DNA from: Eustoma russellianum
Lineage: Eukaryota > Streptophyta > Magnoliopsida > Gentianales > Gentianaceae
NCBI GenBank assembly: GCA_036186865.1
Contig: AP025054.1
Coordinates: 26,086,118-26,150,117, forward strand
Reading direction: 5' to 3'
Length of the DNA: 64,000 bases
This document shows, one piece after another, positions 52,973 to 64,000 of the stretch. A program made the position numbers and the translations under genes. Under the pieces are notes generated by a model, which did not search any database, was not told where the DNA came from, and saw only the letters and a list, made by a program, of their open reading frames with translations. Each line of letters starts with the position of its first letter. The stretch's first letter is position 1.

Positions 52973-54201
52973 CTCGGACTAGCCGGATATTACAGAAAGT
53001 TTGTTGAAGGATTCTCGAGGATAGTTGTCCCCCTCACCAGATTGACCCAAAGAAGACCAAGTTTGAGTGGAGTGTCGATTGTGAAAAGAGTTTCTCGGAG
53101 CTAAAAGCAAAGTTGACATCCGCTCCTATCCTAGCTCAGCCCACTCCTGGTGAGAAGTACGTAGTATACAGTGATGCTTCGAAGAATTGTCTCGGATGTG
53201 TTCTTATGCAAAATGATAAAGTGATAGCCTATGCATCCAGACAATTGAAGCCATTTGAGCAAAACTACCCTATCCATGATCTTAAGCTTGCCGCAGTGGT
53301 TTTCGTATTAAAGATATGGAGGCACTACTTATATGGCGAGAAGTGCGAGATCTATACAGACCACAAGAGCCTAAAGTACCTCTTTACCCAGAAGGAGCTT
53401 AATATGCGGCAACGCAGATGGTTGGAATTGATAAAAGATTACGACCTTTCCATTCAATATCATCCAGGAAAAGCTAAGAAAGTCGCTGATGCCCTAAGTC
53501 GAAAAACAAGCCACCCATGGCAACCACCTCTTCAGCGAGATATGGAAGAATTTGGCCTAGAAGAAGTTGACTCAGTCGATGAAGTTCTCGCCAAATTAGT
53601 TCTTGTCCCTTTATTAATTGATAAGATCAAAGAGACTCAAGGGATTGATGAAGCCATAAGAAAAGTCAAGAAAAGGATGGAAGATAAGCCGCGAGATGAC
53701 TTTGAGATTCGCAGTGATGGCAGTTTATGGTATCGAGGACGGTTATGTGTCCCCGAAAACAAGGAAATCAAGGATAAAGTTTTGATGGAAGCTCATAATT
53801 CTCGACTATCTATACATCCTGGAGCTAATAAGATGTATCAAGATCTCAAGCAAAAGTTTTGGTGGCCTGGTATGAAGAGACAAATAGCAGAATTTTTTGA
53901 GCGATGTTTGATCTGCCAAAGAGTGAAAGCCGAACACCAAAGACCCACTGGATTATTACAACCCTTAGAAGTGCCGAAATGGAAGTGGGACCATATCACC
54001 ATGGATTTCGTGACTGACCTACCCAAGACTAAGTATGGGAATGATGCTATATGGGTCATTGTGGATCGTTTGACTAAGTCAGCTCACTTTTTGGCTATGA
54101 CGATTAAGGCATCTATGGAGAAGTTGGCCTCTATGTATATTGATCAGATCGTTTGTTTACATGGAGTGCCCATCAGTATTGTATGCGACCGTGACCCCTG
54201 A
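52973..54201 (+). pseudogene. pol: Gy3 RT end, RNase H and integrase, first part
   Basis: This resumes FLGLAGYYRKFVEGF directly after the CoB duplication. One base is lost in the text LTQKKTKFEW (about 53040-53055), then the frame is open from 53113. RNase H: VVYSDASKNCLGCVLMQ, IYTDHKSLKYLF, and HPGKAKKVADALSRK at the end. The integrase zinc region has HNSRLSIHPGANKMY ... CLICQRVKAEH. The catalytic core begins with WDHITMDFVTDLPKTKYGND (first Asp) and reaches VCDRDP (second Asp), where TGA at 54199-54201 replaces the usual Arg (CGA to TGA). These enzymes degrade the RNA template and insert the cDNA. Confidence 0.92.
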
Positions 54202-54753
54202 TTTACTTCGAGATTTTGGACTGCCTTTCAAAAGGCAATGGGCACAGAGATAAGAAGAGTTCCGCATTTCATCCTCAAACAGATGGACAATCAGAAAGAA
54301 CAATCCAAACCCTTGAGGACATGCTCCGCGCTTACATTCTTGGTTTCGGAGGAAGCTGGGATAGAAGTCTTAAGCTCGTTGAGTTTTCTTACAATAATAG
54401 CTTCCACAGATCCATCGGAATGGCACCTTATGAGGCATTGTATGGACGAAAATGTCGGTCCCCACTCTATTGGGACGAGATTGGAGATAAAATCTACGCA
54501 GGACCCGACATTGTTGAGCAAACACGAGAGAAGGTAAAGTTAGTCCAGCAAAGACTAAGAGCAGCGCAAGATAGAACGAAGATATGAGCAGATGAAAGAA
54601 GGAGACCTTTAGAATTCCAAGAAGGAGAGAAAGTCTTTCTGAAAGTTTCTCCGACCAAAGGATTTAAGAGATTTGGCATCAAAGGAAAACTAAGCCCAAG
54701 ATTTGTTGGACCTTATGAAGTGCTTGAGAAAGTAGGCGAGGGTTGCGTACCGC
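54202..54753 (+). pseudogene. pol: Gy3 integrase, second part
   Basis: After the TGA the text goes on FTSRFWTAFQKAMGTEI. A frame change near 54250 leads to SSAFHPQTDGQSERTIQTLEDMLRA (catalytic Glu in QSERT), YGRKCRSPLYWDE and VKLVQQRLRAAQDR. Another TGA lies at 54585-54587. Then come RRPLEFQEGEKVFLKVSP and GKLSPRFVGPYEVLEKVGEG, where a second frame change occurs at about 54740. The domain order is that of a complete gypsy integrase. Confidence 0.88.
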
Positions 54754-55041
54754 TTGGCGTTGCCACCATCTCTTTCTCAGCTGCACGATGTATTCTATGT
54801 TTCTCAACTCCGTCGATATGTATATGACCCAAGCCACATCCTTGAAGATCAACAGTTGAAGGTTGAAAAAGATGTAACTTATGAGGAGGAACCCTTAAGG
54901 ATAGTTGATCGGAAAGAGAAGGCATTGAGGAAGAGATCCATAACCATGGTGAAGGTACAATGGAAGCATCATTCGGAAGAAGAGGCAACATGGGAAACGG
55001 AGGAAGATATGAGGAGTAGATACCCCAATCTTTTTGACTAG
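54754..55041 (+). pseudogene. Gy3 polyprotein end with chromodomain-type tail
   Basis: This reads ALPPSLSQLHDVFYVSQLRRYVYDPSHIL, then VTYEEEPLRIVDRKEKALRKR, then MVKVQWKHHSEEEATWETEE and RYPNLFD with TAG at 55039-55041. The tail matches that of Gy2 (VKVQWSNHTEREATWE) and belongs to the chromodomain family of Tekay/Del-type chromoviruses, thought to bind modified histones. Confidence 0.85.
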
Positions 55042-55047
55042 CTTCTG

Positions 55048-55084
55048 AAGTTTCGAGGACGAAACATATGATAAGGGGGGAGGA
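55048..55084 (+). other. Gy3 stem-loop and polypurine tract
   Basis: AAGTTTCGAGGACGAAACAT keeps six of the eight stem pairs found in Gy1 and Gy2, with the same AGGA loop. The polypurine tract AAGGGGGGAGGA is at 55072-55083, just before the LTR. Confidence 0.8.
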
Positions 55085-58000
55085 TGTTGTACCCCAACGA
55101 TCATGTACGTGAAAACTATGAATAAGAGACGGAATGAAAGCGACAATTTCTTTAAGCGCGTGTTACATAAGTCAACTTAACCCTCTTTACTTAAATACTA
55201 TTGAAGTGACATATAAAATATAGAGTTATATGAACAATGCATACCACTATATATGTATGTGCGTGTATATGATATATGTGTATAAATACCTACATGCGTA
55301 TACATAGGAAGGTATATATATATATATAGTACACGAACATATAGGCGTGTATATATGTATATATATATACACATACATACGCAGATACATGTACACTAGT
55401 ATATGTTTTAGGTGACATTCACATTGTACTTTATATTATATATACATACATATGCTAATCTTGGATATATGCTATAGTACATGAATTAAAATTACAAGAA
55501 ATATCAAAATCACCCAAGAAGCCCCTAAATTCGGCCAAGACATGGAGGATTCTAGAATCCTCTGGATTTTTCAATCCATTATTAGAAAATTTAAATAGCT
55601 AAATAGAAAACAAAGTAGACATGCATTTAAAGAACAAGTAAGACAACTCATTAAAGAAGGAGGTAGTATGGTTGAGGTCATAAAGACCCCAACCTAAACC
55701 GCCCCCCTTTATGTCTAACCATGGAGGATTTTTAAATCCTACCATGGTTACTTTTTCCTTAAACCAAGGTTAAGATAACCATGATTTGATAAAGTAACTT
55801 GGGTTAGCACCAAAGTAACCATAGTTGGAATAAAGTAACCAACGTTATTACTAACCTAACCTTGATTAGCACCCATGAAAGCCCTAACCCTCACCATTCT
55901 CCCTCCAAAAATCGGCCATCCCCTTCCCAAGTCCCCTACATGTTTTAATTTAAACCCTTCTAGAAACATCTACCTACTTATCATGCAAGAGCATAACACT
56001 TAGACAATCTCCATCTCCCTCACCAATAGTCGGCCTTCATCTTGAAGAATAGGAGCTCAACTTCACTTCCAAGACTCAAGAAACATCTAGGTAAGTCTTG
56101 TTCCAAGCTTCCTTAAGTGAATTCTTATTTTGGTGCATAATGAAGCTAACATGAATCCTTCCATTCACACCAAAACCGTGACATTCATGGTTCACATAGG
56201 TGAAAGACATCAACTTTCTTAGGTGGAGACATATTGTGGTACTTGAATCTCCACTGAAGCTCATTTTGGTAAGATGCTCTAGCCTCAAACATATCCTATT
56301 TTCACTATTGAATGAGGACTGACCCTCTTCTTTCCTCTCCATCAAAACCGTGTGACCAAGGGAGTAGAAAGAGGTGGATTTTCAACTCAACTCACTCCAT
56401 AACCAAGCAAAGACAAGAGCTTTAGCTTGAAGAGGCAAGTATACAATGATCTCTCATGATTTATTTAAAGGGTTAGTGACTTGGATGCTTAGAAGTTCTT
56501 AAGATATGATCTTTAGTTAAATATCTTAAGTTTAAGACTATATCTTAGTGATTCCCTAAGAACAATGCCTTGCATGTGATTTATTCCTTCAAAGATAGAG
56601 TCTTTTCCTATATGTATTATGGAATGAGGCTGATCTAGAGTGAAGTAAGGTTTACCTAAGTAGGTCTAGACAAGATTAACTTGTGAATGTAACACAAAAA
56701 GGTCCTAAGGAAAGTATACATGTGAAAGATAGGAGCTTTATGAGGTTGTTTGTAGGATTAGACTAAGATGACTCTTGAATGTGAATACATGCTTGAAAAT
56801 ATGTTGTAAAATAGGTTAAGACACCACACAAGTTTTGGGTTAAAGGATTGAATAGAAGGTGAACATGGACATTTGACTTGTATAGATGACAAAATAGCAA
56901 ACTACTGGAATAGGGCAGAATGGAATGACATTTTAAACGGCTTAAGGAATGACCTTGCAAACCTTCAATGAAGCTAAGTTTTGGTACAAAGTTATCCATA
57001 TGAGTGTAGCACAAGTGAGAGTTAAAATTTTGTTAAAATAAGCTAAGGATTATTTTTAAGAAATTATATGGTAAAACTGCTTCAGTAGAAAATTCTGGAG
57101 CTGGGCAGAATTGATTCACTGAAGACAACGAACGAAAATAGGACCTTGTGGACCTTCAATAAATCTGATTTTTGGCAAAATGCTAGCCCCATGTGTATAG
57201 AAGAGATGAGAATTGGAATTTTGGTAAGATGATCTATGGTTAATTTTTAATAAAATATTTGGTGAGACTGGTCAGACTTGAAAAACAGGAACTGAGCAGA
57301 ATTGTAATCTCTTTTGGTTGGCTTGAAAAGGGACCTTGTAGAGGACCAATAAAGCTGATTTTTGGCATGGTAATAATAATATGAGTGAAGTGAACAAGCC
57401 AGCTGGAATTTTGGTAAAGCAAGTTCTGGATTATTTTTAATGAATTAATTAGTCAAACTGCCCAACTGAAATCACTGGAACCAACCTGAAGTTTGGTAAC
57501 GACTTTCTGGACTCAGAAAGGGGACTTAGAGATATGAAAATAGGCTAAATTTCGGTAGGATACTAGTTCCACATGTTTATGATTTGTGCGAGTTGGAATT
57601 TTTGAAAAACAAATTACGGATTTGCCGCAATTGAATTTTTGGTAAAACAGGTCAGTTCAGTTTCAGCGCCTAACCATTTCGGAAATTAATTAAATGAGCC
57701 CCTTTATGGTTATTGAAATAATCTGAGATTTTTACGACATATATCTAAGATTCCACCAAACGTATTTGTGACAAAAGATTATGGAAATGGACCTATTTGG
57801 TTAGCTTAACCACCTCATGAATATGAAGTAAAAGTCTGGAAGTATTTAGCTTCCAAATTCATGCATGTTGACATGTTATAAGGAATGCCTACGATTATTC
57901 ACGTCATGACTTGCATGGCACATCATTCCATGTGTCATGCATATCCATGTGTCACATGAATCTGATTTTATGCATGCAAGTCTTCTCAAGTGAAAATGTT

Positions 58001-59051
58001 TTCAGTTATGCATGAAAAGTTTTTATGGTCCCATGTTTTAAAGGAAAGCTTCATGATTTCTTTGCCGGCCAAGCATGCGACTAACCCGACTCCAGACCCG
58101 GGGTTAATTGGTCTGATGACATGATATCTGTTCTGGACCTGTTCAGATCCGGGGTTAATTGATCTGATATCTGTTCTGGACCCATTCAGATCCGGGGTTA
58201 ATTGATCTGATATCTGTTCTGAACCCGTTCAGATCCAGGGTTAATTGATCTGATATCTGTTCTGGACCCGTCCCAAACCCGGGGTTAATTGGTCTGTTGA
58301 TATGTTCTGGACCCGCTCAGATCCGGGGTTAATTGATCTGACACTCTGATTTAATGATATGTTATTTTATGGGACCAAATGATGTTTTAACACGACATGA
58401 CACCATGCATTGCAATTTCATAACTCATGAGCATGTAAACAAGTTGCATGTCACAGCTAATGGTTTATGAGACAATACTGGTAAAGCGTTTCTTAAATTA
58501 TGCTTAAGCTAAACGTCAAGCAAGCTCGGGATTAGGGATCAGGTATGAACTATGATTATTTGAGGTTCTTGGGGTATTACATTCATGTTATAATTCTTTA
58601 CGTATATCATGGTAGCTTATTGTATTATTGCTGGGTGATTTTTATCACTCACACTTTATTTTTCCCCAGAACCAGGTAATGCCAATATAGAATGGATCGA
58701 GGATGAGCCAAAGGTACCTTATCCATAGGCGAGGAGATATGAAGGAAGCTAAGCTTAAGGACTTTTGTGCTGTCAAGACGTCTTGTATTATGACTATGTT
58801 TGAACTCTCTGAATTTCGGTTATGTTATCTTGTGGGACTACTACTTTTGGGAACTTAGTAATTTAGTAATGCATGTTTAATTTGAAAAGTTTTAATTCTG
58901 CCTAAATTTTACTACCATGTTGAATATTAGCATGGGAGTCCATGATTTATGTTATGGATCTTCGCATGTTATGCATGACGCTTCGTACTCTCCTTAGTGA
59001 AGTACGTCGGGTGCACCGTATCCGGACGAGGCCCGGGTGCGGGGCGCATCA
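55085..59051 (+). repeat. Gy3 3' LTR
   Basis: 3,967 bp, TGTTGTACCCC to GCGCATCA, uninterrupted. It shows the empty LINE site near 55377-55400 (CATACGCAGATACAT) and the 43-bp tandem array at about 58090-58342. No gene. Confidence 0.94.
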
Positions 59052-59056
59052 GTGCC

Positions 59057-59085
59057 GAGACCCTAGTCTCTGGCCGGGCGCTACA
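59057..59085 (+). repeat. End of the old Gy1-type LTR split by Gy3
   Basis: GAGACCCTAGTCTCTGGCCG...CGCTACA completes the LTR fragment that stops at 29830. It matches 1090-1118 and 12580-12611. Confidence 0.88.
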
Positions 59086-59189
59086 TTGGCCATGCCTTAC
59101 TTTCCGCTACCCTATGCATCCTTCTCACACTTTGAAGTCTCGTCATACTACATTACACACTCGGATAACATGCTTTAGGATGGGATCTA
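59086..59189. repeat. Second copy of the 104-bp sequence (see 12612-12715)
   Basis: TTGGCCATGCCTTACTTTCC ... TTAGGATGGGATCTA. It preserves the site into which CoA inserted in the other copy. Confidence 0.8.
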
Positions 59190-59410
59190 TTATACAATGT
59201 CAATGGTCCAATCATATAAATATGTATGCTTTTTCCTTTGCAGGTTTTTATCCACAAGGGTAGTTTTTCTTGGCAAGATTTTAATGCGGCATATCATATA
59301 ATTGGACATTGGCACTTCTCTCCTACTTACATAGTTTTTCGTATGATGACACGATTTTGTTGTACTACAGTATTCCTCTACCATAAGTGAGGCTTTATAA
59401 TAAACGCTAT
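59190..59410 (+). mobile_element. 5'-truncated LINE tail
   Basis: ATGTATGCTTTTTCCTTTGC, TTTATCCACAAGGGTAG, TTTTAATGCGGCATATCATATA and CCATAAGTGAGG follow the order of the full LINE at 36157-36325. The segment between the last two differs. No clear poly(A) or target duplication was seen. Confidence 0.75.
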
Positions 59411-61054
59411 ATATTTTTTTTTTAAAAAATATATATACACGGCCTATATTTATATTTGGTGTGAAATAAATAGCTTTGGACATGTGTATGGATATAAATA
59501 TGTACAAAATAAAGTATGATGGAAAATATGATTACTTTATGTATGTTCTTATGAAATATGAAAACATGTCTAAAGGAACATGAAATTAGGGTTTTTGTTC
59601 AATTTCACTAAGTATAAGATGTGTACCTTAAGGAAATATTGATGAAAAAAAGTGAGACAAAATGGGTTGTTTAGGAGCGGCCTTGGCCGGGGGTTAGTGG
59701 ATAGAATAAAGAGGATATTTTCATGATTTAAGGCATGGCTCATGTGCATATATGTGGGTTTTAATGATATGATGATATGAGAAGGTTTAGGAACATATAG
59801 ATGATGAAATGTACAAGTAGGTCAAGGCATATTCATACATTTTTGCATTTCATAAAGTGTTTTAAAAGTTCACCCTTGCATATCGAATCATATTGTATAG
59901 TCGGATATCCCATGACTTGTTTACAGTATGTATATGATCATTTAGTGCGTCGTCATGACATTGGAACCGAGGTGGTTAATGTCGTGGGCATACAATATGT
60001 TATCAATGATTGGAGCGCCGCATGATACGGAATCGTAGGGGGTTGATGTCATGGGCATACAGTATTTATAGGCCCGAGTGTAACACCTTGTCGAGCACAA
60101 GGGTTCTCTAGCATATCGAGTTACCGTTAGTAATATGTACATATGATGTAACACCATGTGACTTGTCGGGGTTCATATCTATATGTATTTTTATATCGGG
60201 GATTATGCAATTTGTATGACGATATAATTTTCATGCAAGGTAAAGTGCCACAATCATCATATGAAAAAAGTTATGTTTATGAAAAGGTTATGTTTTGACA
60301 TGTTACAGAAAAATGGATATTGTTATATGATTTATAGTTTATGTTCATGACATCGTTTTGAAGACATCGCATTATATGATTTGTATATGGACTTGATGCA
60401 TCTAGATGATAAGATTAATTATGATGACATCTTAGACTTGGATTGAGATTTTAAGTGTTGGTATACATGATACTGGCGTTTGTTTGGAGACTTGATAGTA
60501 TAGAAAGTTTACTTGATAGAGATATATGTGTTACATGTTATTTATTTACTTTACGTTGTGCACTTTATTTATTAAAGCTAGAGACATGAAATGTTATGTT
60601 CTTTATTTATGTATCGTTATTTTATTATGCCGTCTCCTATGCATGATCCACATGACGTATCTAGACAGATTACTTACTGAGCAATCAGTTTTATCGCTCA
60701 TACTTGCCTTATCACATTGCAGAGAAACAGGACCCTGACGCCTTGTTCATTGAGGAAGGACCCCAGCTAGAGTGCCTATGGGCTGAGATGTAGGCCAGAG
60801 TTATGTATTGGATATGATGGGAATTTTGATCATGATGTACTTAGATTATTTGGAGACATTGTACATTCGATTTGTATGCACTTATGCCGATTTGTATTGA
60901 TATGCATGTCGTATGTTTATTTTTTTTGCTTATGCTATCTCGATTTGCGATTCATGTCGACATATACATGTATGATATCGGCACCTAGTACTTTTTGTAT
61001 TAGAGTACGGTGGGTGCACCGTGTCGAGACCTTAGTTCCAGGTGAGGCTCTACA
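59411..61054 (+). repeat. Gy4 5' LTR, left end not found
   Basis: This ends GGTGAGGCTCTACA, two bases before a primer binding site. Text such as TATGCATGATCCACATGACG (about 60637) and ACGGTGGGTGCACCGTGTCGAGACC (about 61007-61031) parallels Gy1 at 710-730 and 1070-1095, so it is the same broad family, well diverged. It has an imperfect 67-bp tandem repeat at about 59955-60066 around GTC(G/A)TGGGCATACA. No gene was seen. Confidence 0.65.
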
Positions 61055-61056
61055 GG

Positions 61057-61068
61057 TGGTATCAGAGC
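61057..61068 (+). other. Gy4 primer binding site
   Basis: TGGTATCAGAGC, directly after LTR end plus GG. Initiator-Met tRNA type. Confidence 0.88.
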
Positions 61069-61343
61069 TTAAGGCTCTAGATGCACGGCGGAAATAGTAA
61101 AGTAAATGACTTTGAGTTTAAGTGATGATTTTAGAACTTAAGCCATTATTTTAGATTGACAGATCCAGCCTTATACCAAACTAACTAGAATGGTTTAGGA
61201 TTAACGGACAAAATAACCTTACTTTATTTAAGTAATAGACGGATATAGTGAAAACCATAGTAATTATAAATATTGTGGCTTGAGCAAATATTTTCATTAA
61301 GTATTGATTAACTGTTATATTGATATATAATGTCTTCAATAGG

Positions 61344-62547
61344 ATGTCGTCACGACAGAGAGGGAGACCACACGGTGATAGACCTGCACAGCTACCTCCA
61401 CCACCATAGGTACCTCTGCCAGCAGAGCCCGTACCACCCTTTGCTGATCCCGTACCCCCACCTCAGCAGAAGCAATATCATGGGGGATTTTCATCTGGCC
61501 GTACTTCAGGTCTTGGTACAGATTGGACAGGGCTTTGAGAATAATGTTCATCAGAATCAGGCTGCACCTCCACCGCCGTCGCCATCACCCCGTAGTAGGG
61601 CACTCGTTTCTTTTATGGGGAGATGAAGAGGGCCAGAGTGACGAATATTGAGGGTAGATCAGATCCAGATGTAGCCGAGAAATGGCTAGATGAGGTAAAG
61701 AATAACTTTGATCTGATTCAGGTACCTGACGAGATGAAGACTCAAATGATTCGACCTTTTCTGATTGGTGAGGCCAATAAGTGGTGGAATACGAGTCTAT
61801 AGCATCTGCCTGGACCAGTTACTTGGGGGCGATTTCTGATGGAGTTCCGTAAGTTTTATATCACACCCTCAGTTACTTTACAAAAGATAGGGATGTTTGA
61901 GTCTTTGGTGCCGGCTCCCTGCATGACAATGACAGACTATGCTAATCAGTTTACCGCTTTGGGAAGATATGTCCCAGCTATCATGGTGGACGAGCAGCTC
62001 AAGATGATTAAGTTCGAGAGGGGTCTGAACTCACGCATTCATACTTGGATTCTGAACGCAAATCCGAGAGATTTTGAAGAACTACTGGATGCATGCTATC
62101 GCGTTGAGCACGATATTCTAAGGAGAGATGAGGATATGAAGGGGAAGAGGCCACGGGATGTTGGAGGTGATCAATCCAGACAGTGGACCAAGATATAGAG
62201 GGGAGCTGGTTGCAGATCTCAGCCGACACAGCATCCTCAGCATCTGACACAATTTCAGAGGCCGCCATAGTTTTAACGGCGCCCACAGCCGCCGCATCAG
62301 CAGCCACAACAGTATAGAGGGGGACCACATGTAGCCATTCTCCCTTACCCCACTTGTCATAGAGTGCACACCGGATATTATCAACTGGCGACCGATGCTT
62401 GTTTCAGATGTGATAAGACCAGTCATATGATGAAGGATTATCCAGCACAGAGGAATGTTCAGTAGTAGAGGGATCACCCACGGGCCAATGCCCGAGTTCA
62501 TGTGATGACCGATGCTGATGTTCTCGATGCGACCGATGTAGTGATAG
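61344..62547 (+). pseudogene. gag: Gy4 gag, broken
   Basis: ATG at 61344 begins MSSRQREGRPHGDRP. A Pro-rich stretch with several stops follows, then the capsid: EKWLDEVKNNFDLIQVPDEM and RPFLIGEANKWWNTSL. The clean 61839-62198 stretch contains ANQFTALGRYVPAIMVDEQLKM and FEELLDACYRVEHD. A zinc knuckle near 62398 reads CFRCDKTSHMMKDY, with the last Cys lost. It ends RANARVHVMTDADV...VVIG at the intron donor. This full-length version shows what Gy3 gag has lost. Confidence 0.85.
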
Positions 62548-62626
62548 GTATATGTAGCTTCGCAATTTAAGTGATATTATGTTATGCCTATTTAGAATTC
62601 CATACTTGAATTATTAATCGTATCAG
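62548..62626 (+). other. Gy4 intron between gag and protease (79 bp)
   Basis: Donor GTATAT, acceptor CGTATCAG, same phase-1 position as Gy3 intron 1. Joining gives VVIG|AILVDSVHANVLF. The gag frame meets TAA at 62568-62570 inside the intron, after ...FAI, as in Gy3 (...KI) and Gy1 (...CII). Confidence 0.8.
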
Positions 62627-63240
62627 GTGCGATATTAGTAGATAGTGTACATGCGAATGTACTGTTTCATAGTCGTGCAAGCCACTCTTTCGTGTCTAAG
62701 AGGTTCGCCACGAACCTTAGCATCTGTCCGACATGGTTGGAGACACCTTATCTTGTTTAGGCAGCTGGCGAGCAGGTGCTTATTTCACATCACTTGTACA
62801 AGGATTGTGAAATCGAGATGGAAGGGCAAAACATGAAATTTCAGGCACCATAATTCCTATACAGATTGGGGAGTTCGACATTATTCTAGGCATGGATTGG
62901 CTATTCAAGTATCATGCTACTATCGACTGCCAGGAAAAACATGTAGTGATCAAGGACCCGACCTGAGAAGAGGTTGTCTATCAGGGCAATTTTAAGTTAA
63001 AGAAGATACTACGGGATGTATATCTGACCGCAGAACAGGCTTACCGAGCACTGAAGAAAGGAGACGAGGGTCTTCTTGTATATGTCCTCGGCGATGATTC
63101 ATAGATGCCTACACTTGAATGTATTTCAGTAGTCAGAGATTTTTCAAATGTATTTTTGGATGACTTCCCTGGTTTACCTCCGGATAGGGAGATCGAATTC
63201 GAGATTAGCGTTGTACCTAGAGCAGACCTATCTCAAAAGC
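62627..63240 (+). pseudogene. pol: Gy4 protease and linker, broken
   Basis: AILVDSVHANVLFHSRASHSFVSKRFA is the protease start. The catalytic triad DSG has become HSR, so no activity is possible. (F)DIILGMDWLFKYHATIDCQ follows in another frame at about 62875-62930, then LKKGDEGLLVYVLGDD and DDFPGLPPDREIEFEISVVP. Several stops lie between (for example near 62760 and 63104). Confidence 0.8.
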
Positions 63241-64000
63241 GCTGTATCCGATGGCCCCAATAGAATTGAAAGAGTTGAAGGTACAACTGCATGAGTTGAT
63301 CGAGAAGAAATTCATACGGCCTAGCTTATCGACTTGGGGAGTGCCAGTTTTGTTCGTGAAGAAAAAGGATGGCAGTATGAGACTATGCATCGATTACCGG
63401 GAGTTGAACAAAATCATGATCAAGAATAAGTATCCCCTGCCGAGGATCGACAAATTGTTCGATCAGTTAGGGGGTGTTAAGGTGTTCAGTAAGATTAATA
63501 TTCAATCTGGATATCATCAACTAAAGATCAAGACAGATGACGTGGCTAAGACTGCTTCAAACTCGTTATGGTCATTACGAGTTTCTGGTGATGCCATTTG
63601 GATTGACCAACGCCCCCGTAGCACTTATGGATCCGATGAACACCGTCTTCTGGGAGCTGCTAGATAAGTTCGTGGTGGTATTCATCGATGATATTCTTGT
63701 TTGTTCACCAGATGAGGAGACTCACACCTAACACTTGAAGATGGTACTCAGTATACTGTGGGAGAAGCAGCTCTACGCCAAGTTCAGTAAGTGTGGGTTC
63801 TGGCTGCACAGCGTAGCATTCTTGGGGCATGTTGTTTCTGAAGATGGCATATCAGTGGATCCCAAGAAGATTGAGGCCATTAGTGAGTGGCCACGACCGA
63901 GGAATGTGAAGGAAGTCAAGCGTTTCTTGGGATTGGTCGGATATTACTGGAAGTGTGTCGAAGGCTTCTCCAAGATTGCAGTGCCATTGACAAGGTTAAC
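63241..64000 (+). pseudogene. pol: Gy4 reverse transcriptase, cut by window edge
   Basis: 63251-63550 reads LFVKKKDGSMRLCIDYRELNK and PRIDKLFDQLGGVKVFSKINIQSGYHQL, with no intron at the Gy3 intron 2 site. After a frame change near 63550 come RYGHYEFLVMPFGLTNAP and FVVVFIDDILVCSPDEETHT (catalytic FIDD). A TAA follows, then QLYAKFSKCGFW, FLGHVVSEDGISVDPKKIEAI and FLGLVGYYWKCVEGFSKIAVPL to the window end. Confidence 0.88.

Larger units (their letters stand above)
29831..59051 (+). mobile_element. Gy3: chromovirus-type Ty3/gypsy with two introns, hosting a LINE and CoB
   Basis: The LTRs run TGTTGTACCCCAACG to GC(A/G)CATCA. The 5' LTR is 29831-40038 (about 3.97 kb once the LINE is removed) and the 3' LTR 55085-59051 (3.97 kb). 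The target duplication GTGCC is perfect (29826-29830 and 59052-59056). With CoB and its duplication removed the interior is about 4.25 kb. Order of domains: shortened gag, protease, RT, RNase H, integrase, chromodomain-type tail. The order PR-RT-RH-IN plus this tail marks a Tekay/Del-like chromovirus. At least four stops or frame shifts make it inactive. Confidence 0.95.

Overview
The window is a stretch of plant nuclear heterochromatin-like DNA made almost entirely of nested retrotransposons. No host gene, tRNA, rRNA or bacterial-type feature could be supported. The plant assignment rests on several things: primer binding sites complementary to initiator-Met tRNA (TGGTATCAGAG.C) after each LTR, chromodomain-type Ty3/gypsy polyproteins, Sirevirus-like Ty1/copia elements with 2.5-3 kb LTRs, and a LINE whose ORF2 carries a C-terminal RNase H. 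The species cannot be named from the sequence. Two 10-N gaps are present.

Layout. Gy1 (old gypsy, 312-12611) has the end of its 5' LTR, a broken gag, and a 3' LTR that contains a 5-6 kb diverged inverted duplication and a copia solo LTR (8365-10976, TSD TAAAC). A reversed copia LTR piece lies at 1-311. CoA (12716-28744) is a non-autonomous Sirevirus-like copia whose short interior keeps only part of gag. Gy2 (14551-23193, TSD GTAAG), a gypsy with almost identical LTRs but a ruined interior lacking the RT core, sits inside CoA's 5' LTR. Scraps of copia and gypsy LTR follow (28757-29830).

Gy3 (29831-59051, TSD GTGCC) is a chromovirus-type gypsy. Its 5' LTR is split by a full-length LINE (30143-36365, 15-bp TSD). 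Its pol is split by CoB (42181-52967, TSD GTTTT), a nearly complete Sirevirus-like copia. After Gy3 come the rest of the old LTR, a 104-bp sequence also found at 12612-12715, a 5'-truncated LINE tail, and Gy4 (to the right edge), another degenerate gypsy running into RT.

Most interesting observation: the gypsy elements carry a small spliceosomal-type intron at the same phase-1 position between gag and protease (Gy3 40728-40808, Gy4 62548-62626, a shortened remnant in Gy1 2616-2657). In all three an in-frame TAA, in the context ATT-TAA, lies just inside the intron. Unspliced RNA would therefore end Gag there, and spliced RNA would fuse Gag to Pol. Gy2 lacks the intron exactly, as expected of a copy reverse-transcribed from spliced RNA. 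Gy3 has a second, 74-bp phase-0 intron inside RT that Gy4 lacks. This looks like splicing used to set the Gag:Pol ratio.

Relative order of events from nesting: Gy1-type LTRs are oldest; then the copia solo LTR, CoA and Gy3; then Gy2 (into CoA), the LINE and CoB (into Gy3).
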